Below are positions 5,341 through 8,714 of a stretch of DNA of 8,714 nucleotides, piece by piece. Each line of letters starts with the position of its first letter. The first letter of the stretch is position 1. The notes beneath the pieces were generated by a model, which was not told the origin of the DNA, searched no databases, and was given only the letters and a program-made list of their open reading frames with translations. Source of the stretch: CBDTTW01 sp965363675 (GTDB lineage: Bacteria; Bacteroidota; Rhodothermia; Rhodothermales; DASSAV01); the NCBI GenBank assembly GCA_965363675.1, contig CBDTTW010000129.1, positions 1 to 8,714 of the forward strand, in the 5' to 3' direction. The translations under genes were made by a program, and so were the position numbers.

Positions 5341-6483
5341 ATGACGCAGCAGAAACCCACAGTTTGCAAAATGGCCCTCGCCGACGGAACCGTGGTGCGG
5401 GGATATGCCATCGGGCGCCGCGGCGAGACCGGCGGCGAGTTGTGCTTCAACACGAGCATGTTCGGCTATCAGGAAATCATGACCGACCCGAGCTACTTCG
5501 GTCAGATCATGATGATGACCTACCCCCACATCGGCAACTACGGCGCCACGGACGCCGACATGGAGGCGCGCACGCCCATGATCGCCGGCTTCGTGGTGCG
5601 CGCCTTTGCAAACCGCTACTCGAACCAGCACGCCGACGATTCGCTGGAGCGGTTCATGGCGGCGCATAATCTCGTCGGCATCTCGGGCGTCGATACCCGC
5701 AGCCTCGTGCGGCGCGTGCGGGCCAAGGGCGTCATGAACGCCGTCATTTCGGCCACCGACCTCGACGAGGAGAGCCTGGTCGAGAAAGCGCGCAACTGGC
5801 CCTCGATGGACGGCCTGGAACTGGCCTCGAAGGTCACCTCGGCCAAGCCCTACGACTACTCCGAGGGCCGGGGCGCGCGCATCGCCGTCTACGACTACGG
5901 CGTCAAGCTCAACATCCTGCGCTCGTTCGCCCTGCGCGAGTGCCATGTGCGCGTGTTCCCCGCCGCCACGCCGCTGGCCGACGTGCTGGCGTGGAAGCCC
6001 GACGGCCTTTTCTTCTCGAACGGCCCCGGCGACCCGCGCGCCATGCCCGGCGCCGTCGAGACGGTGCGCGCCGCCATGGGCGTCGGCCTGCCGATGTTCG
6101 GCATCTGCCTCGGGCATCAGCTCATGTCGCTGGCCGCCGGCTTCGACGTGTACAAGATGTACGTCGGGCACCGCGGCGCCAACCACCCGGTCAAGAACCT
6201 GCGCCTCGGCCACGTCGAGGTGACCACGCAGAACCACGGCTTCGCAGTCAACCCGGATTCCATTGCGGAGGACATAGCCGAGGTGACGCACGTCAACCTG
6301 AACGACCGCACCGTAGAGGGCCTGCGCTTCAAGCAGTTCACGGGCTTGTGCGTGCAGTACCACCCCGAAGCCTCGCCCGGCCCGCACGACAGCCACTACC
6401 TGTTCAACGAGTTCCTGCACGAGATCGCCCGCGTCAAGGGCGTTCCCATGCGCACGGCCCCCGTCAAGGTCGTCGCCGCCTGA
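5341..6483 (+). CDS. carA: Carbamoyl-phosphate synthetase small subunit (glutaminase)
   Basis: The gene encodes 380 residues (E. coli CarA has 382). CarA hydrolyses glutamine and passes ammonia through a tunnel to CarB to make carbamoyl phosphate for arginine and pyrimidines. The N-terminal small-subunit domain spans about residues 8-140 (MALADGTVVRG, CFNTSMFGYQEIMTDPSY, GVDTRSLVRR). The class I glutamine amidotransferase domain spans about 180-370, with SNGPGDP at 226-232, the nucleophile C256 in GICLGHQ, and H341 and E343 in QYHPEAS, so the Cys-His-Glu triad is intact. The ATG at 5341 was chosen because it gives the normal family N-terminus; an in-frame TTG at 5281 would lie inside the terminator. 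There is no Shine-Dalgarno but an A-rich leader (AAACACAACGAAT). The strong terminator just upstream suggests attenuation. carB follows after 58 bases. Confidence 0.98.
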   Translation: MTQQKPTVCKMALADGTVVRGYAIGRRGETGGELCFNTSMFGYQEIMTDPSYFGQIMMMTYPHIGNYGATDADMEARTPMIAGFVVRAFANRYSNQHADDSLERFMAAHNLVGISGVDTRSLVRRVRAKGVMNAVISATDLDEESLVEKARNWPSMDGLELASKVTSAKPYDYSEGRGARIAVYDYGVKLNILRSFALRECHVRVFPAATPLADVLAWKPDGLFFSNGPGDPRAMPGAVETVRAAMGVGLPMFGICLGHQLMSLAAGFDVYKMYVGHRGANHPVKNLRLGHVEVTTQNHGFAVNPDSIAEDIAEVTHVNLNDRTVEGLRFKQFTGLCVQYHPEASPGPHDSHYLFNEFLHEIARVKGVPMRTAPVKVVAA

Positions 6484-6502
6484 GCTTTCTGCGCCCACTG
6501 CT

Positions 6503-6518
6503 GCCCCGGCTCCGGGGC
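6503..6518 (+). other. Hairpin in the carA-carB intergenic gap
   Basis: GCCCCGG (6503-6509) and CCGGGGC (6512-6518) are perfectly complementary with only CT between them, so in RNA at least six pairs form with a 4-base loop. An outer five-pair stem, TGAGC (6481-6485, containing the carA stop) with GCTCA (6523-6527), can enclose it. No T-run follows, so it should not end transcription; it may limit coupling or set the ratio of carA to carB. Confidence 0.45.
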
Positions 6519-6541
6519 CGCGGCTCACACCCCACGCAACA

Positions 6542-8714
6542 ATGCCCAAACGCACCGACATACACAAGATTTTGCTCATCGGGTCCGGCCCCATCATCAT
6601 CGGTCAGGCCTGCGAGTTCGATTATTCCGGCACCCAAGCCAGCCGCTCGCTGCGGCGTGAAGGCTACGAGGTGGTGCTCGTCAACTCGAACCCGGCCACC
6701 ATCATGACCGACCCGATGACGGCCGACCGCGTATACCTGGAGGAGCTTACCCCCCGTTCGATCCGCCGCATCGTCGAGAAGGAGCGCCCCGACGCGGTGC
6801 TGCCGACCATGGGCGGCCAGACGGCGCTCAACCTGGCTCAAACCCTCCACGAGGAGGGCTTCTGGGCCAAAGCCGGCGTGGACATCATCGGCGTGGACAT
6901 CGACGCCATCCACATCACCGAGGACCGCCAGCAGTTCCGCGACCTCATGGAGCGCATCGGCATCGACCAGGCCCGCAGCCGCGTCGCCAAGAGCCTGCTC
7001 GAAGCCAAGGAAATCACGCAGGAGCTGGGCGGGCTGCCCGTCGTGGTGCGGCCCTCGTACACGCTCGGCGGCAGCGGCGGCGGCATCATCTGGAACGACG
7101 AGGAGTTCGACCGCAAGGTGATGCGCGGCCTGGAGCTCTCGCCGGTGCACCAGGTGCTCATCGAAGAGTGCCTTTTCGGCTGGAAGGAGTACGAACTGGA
7201 GCTGCTCCGCGACCGCGCCGACAACGTCATCATCGTGTGCTCCATCGAGAACCTGGACCCGATGGGCGTGCACACCGGCGACTCGGTGACCGTGGCCCCG
7301 GCGCAGACGCTCACCGACAAGCAGTACCAGACGATGCGCGACGCGGCCATCCGCATGATGCGCTCCATCGGCACGTTCGCCGGGGGATGCAACGTACAGT
7401 TCGCCGTAGACCCGGCCACCGGCCGCATGGTCGCCATCGAGATCAACCCCCGCGTCTCGCGCTCCTCGGCGCTCGCCTCGAAAGCCACCGGCTACCCCAT
7501 TGCGAAAGTAGCCGCGCGCCTGGCTGTGGGCTACACGCTCGACGAACTGCCCAACGACGTGACGGGCGAGACGAGCGCCTGCTTCGAGCCGGCCATCGAC
7601 TACGTAGTGACCAAAGTGCCGCGCTTCAACTTCGACAAGTTCGACGGCGTGGACGAGGAACTCACCACGCAGATGAAGGCCGTCGGCGAAGTCATGGCGA
7701 TCGGGCGCACCTTCCCCGAAAGCCTCCAGAAAGCTTGGCAAAGCCTCGAAAACGGCTACGCCGGCCTCGGGGCCGACCGCGAGGACGCCGGCCGCGACGA
7801 AGTCCGCGACCGCCTGCGCCGCTCCTACTGGGACCGCACGCTCCAGATTCGCAACGCCTTCAAGCTCGGCGCGTCCGTCGAAGAAGTCTACGACATCACC
7901 CGCGTGGACCCCTGGTTCCTCTACCACATCCAGGACATCGTGGCCGTCGAGCGGGAGATCATCGCGCGCTACTCCCTCGACCGCTGCGACCGCGACTTTC
8001 TGCTGCACGTCAAGCAGTACGGCTTCTCCGACCGCCAGATCGCCTTCCTGCTCACCGAGCCGGTCACCGAAGACGACGTGCGCGCCTACCGCAAAAGCCT
8101 CGGGCTGATCCCCACGTACCAGCTCGTAGACACCTGCGCCGGCGAGTTTCCCGCGCAAACGCCGTACTACTACTCGTCCTACGAGACGGACAACGAAAGC
8201 GCCGTCTCCGACCGCAAGAAGGTGCTCATCCTCGGCAGCGGCCCCAACCGCATCGGGCAGGGCATCGAGTTCGACTACTCGTGCGTGCACGGGGTGCTGG
8301 CCGCCCGCGAAATGGGCTACGAGACCATCATGGTCAACTGCAACCCCGAGACCGTCTCGACGGACTTCGACGTAGCCGACAAGCTTTACTTCGAGCCGGT
8401 CTTCTGGGAGCGCGTCCTGGACGTGGTCGAGCTGGAGAAGCCCGACGGCGTGCTGGTGCAGCTCGGCGGGCAGACGGCCCTCAAGCTGGCCCAGCGCTTC
8501 CACGAGAGCGGCATCCGGCTCTTCGGCACCTCGTTCGAAAGCCTCGACCTGGCCGAGGACCGCGAGAAGTTCTCAGCGGTGCTCAAGGAGCTGGAGATCC
8601 CGTTTCCGCCCTACGGCGTGGCCCGCACGCCCGCCGAGGCGGTCGAGGCCGCCGAGCGCATCGGCTACCCCATCCTGATCCGCCCGAGCTACGTGCTCGG
8701 CGGGCAGGGCATGC
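6542..8714 (+). CDS. carB: Carbamoyl-phosphate synthetase large subunit (3' partial)
   Basis: The frame is open without interruption for 724 codons and is cut by the window end; E. coli CarB has 1073, so about two thirds is visible. CarB uses ammonia from CarA, bicarbonate and two ATP. The start MPKRTDIHKIL and the first nucleotide fold GSGPIIIGQACEFDYSG match the family closely. The carboxyphosphate ATP-grasp half shows R129 (TEDRQQF), R170 with the LGGSGGG loop, MGGQTALN, and E300 and N302 in IEINPRVSRSS. The oligomerisation domain covers about 405-555. The second half begins near residue 559 with KVLILGSGPNRIGQG, NCNPETVSTD and LGGQTALKLA, and the visible part ends in RPSYVLGGQGM. The allosteric C-terminal domain is outside the window. 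There is no Shine-Dalgarno before the ATG. It is in an operon with carA. Confidence 0.98.
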   Translation, partial: MPKRTDIHKILLIGSGPIIIGQACEFDYSGTQASRSLRREGYEVVLVNSNPATIMTDPMTADRVYLEELTPRSIRRIVEKERPDAVLPTMGGQTALNLAQTLHEEGFWAKAGVDIIGVDIDAIHITEDRQQFRDLMERIGIDQARSRVAKSLLEAKEITQELGGLPVVVRPSYTLGGSGGGIIWNDEEFDRKVMRGLELSPVHQVLIEECLFGWKEYELELLRDRADNVIIVCSIENLDPMGVHTGDSVTVAPAQTLTDKQYQTMRDAAIRMMRSIGTFAGGCNVQFAVDPATGRMVAIEINPRVSRSSALASKATGYPIAKVAARLAVGYTLDELPNDVTGETSACFEPAIDYVVTKVPRFNFDKFDGVDEELTTQMKAVGEVMAIGRTFPESLQKAWQSLENGYAGLGADREDAGRDEVRDRLRRSYWDRTLQIRNAFKLGASVEEVYDITRVDPWFLYHIQDIVAVEREIIARYSLDRCDRDFLLHVKQYGFSDRQIAFLLTEPVTEDDVRAYRKSLGLIPTYQLVDTCAGEFPAQTPYYYSSYETDNESAVSDRKKVLILGSGPNRIGQGIEFDYSCVHGVLAAREMGYETIMVNCNPETVSTDFDVADKLYFEPVFWERVLDVVELEKPDGVLVQLGGQTALKLAQRFHESGIRLFGTSFESLDLAEDREKFSAVLKELEIPFPPYGVARTPAEAVEAAERIGYPILIRPSYVLGGQGM

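Noticed and set aside
5326..6600. A 424-codon open frame on the minus strand opposite carA
   Set aside because: It is an antisense shadow of carA with no motifs, and its end lies close to the terminator before carA.
6464..8503. A 679-codon open frame on the minus strand opposite carB
   Set aside because: It is the antisense shadow of carB in high-GC DNA: its composition is skewed (V, H, A, D, R, G), it has no recognisable domain, and the + strand frame is an unmistakable CarB.
8681..8714. Q in the CarB loop LGGQGM where E. coli has LGGRAM, considered as a changed catalytic residue
   Set aside because: The catalytic arginine equivalent to E. coli R715 is the one in RPSYVL, which is present; the changed position is a nearby loop residue and not part of the known site.

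Overview
The window is very GC-rich, densely coded DNA with every convincing gene on the + strand. Most starts lack a clear Shine-Dalgarno sequence and are preceded by short A-rich or neutral stretches. Several genes have Bacteroidota-type relatives: a membrane-anchored MutS-like ATPase, a Nif3 protein with an inserted middle domain, and a tiny DUF4834-like membrane protein. One candidate promoter fits the Bacteroidota TTG / TAnnTTTG pattern. Together with the high GC this suggests a member of the Rhodothermota (Salinibacter/Rhodothermus-like lineage). That placement is inference from gene content, not a database match.

Layout: (1) 2-1564, the 3' part of a MutS-family ATPase gene whose start lies before the window. 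(2) 1565-1803, a non-coding gap with a long G+C stem-loop and then an AT-rich island that may hold a promoter. (3) 1804-4723, a probable operon of a small uncharacterised protein, a 12-helix UMF1-type major facilitator transporter, and a Nif3-like dinuclear-metal protein whose start is only 4 bases after the transporter stop. (4) 4724-5078, a spacer with a perfect 10-bp inverted repeat, then a 72-codon membrane protein. (5) 5079-5340, the most interesting non-coding stretch: a hairpin that may end the upstream unit, a candidate promoter, a structured leader of about 135 nt and a textbook intrinsic terminator that stops only 41 bases before the carA start codon. (6) 5341-8714, carA and the first 724 codons of carB, the two subunits of carbamoyl-phosphate synthetase; carB runs off the window end.

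carA and carB together make carbamoyl phosphate for arginine and pyrimidine synthesis. The strong terminator between the likely promoter and carA suggests transcriptional attenuation of the operon through a leader RNA that I do not recognise as any known riboswitch class. This is the best candidate in the window for something undescribed. The other genes are ordinary family members with no obvious shared pathway. No rRNA, tRNA, insertion sequence, CRISPR array or phage gene was seen, and no gene-free stretch exceeds 300 bases.
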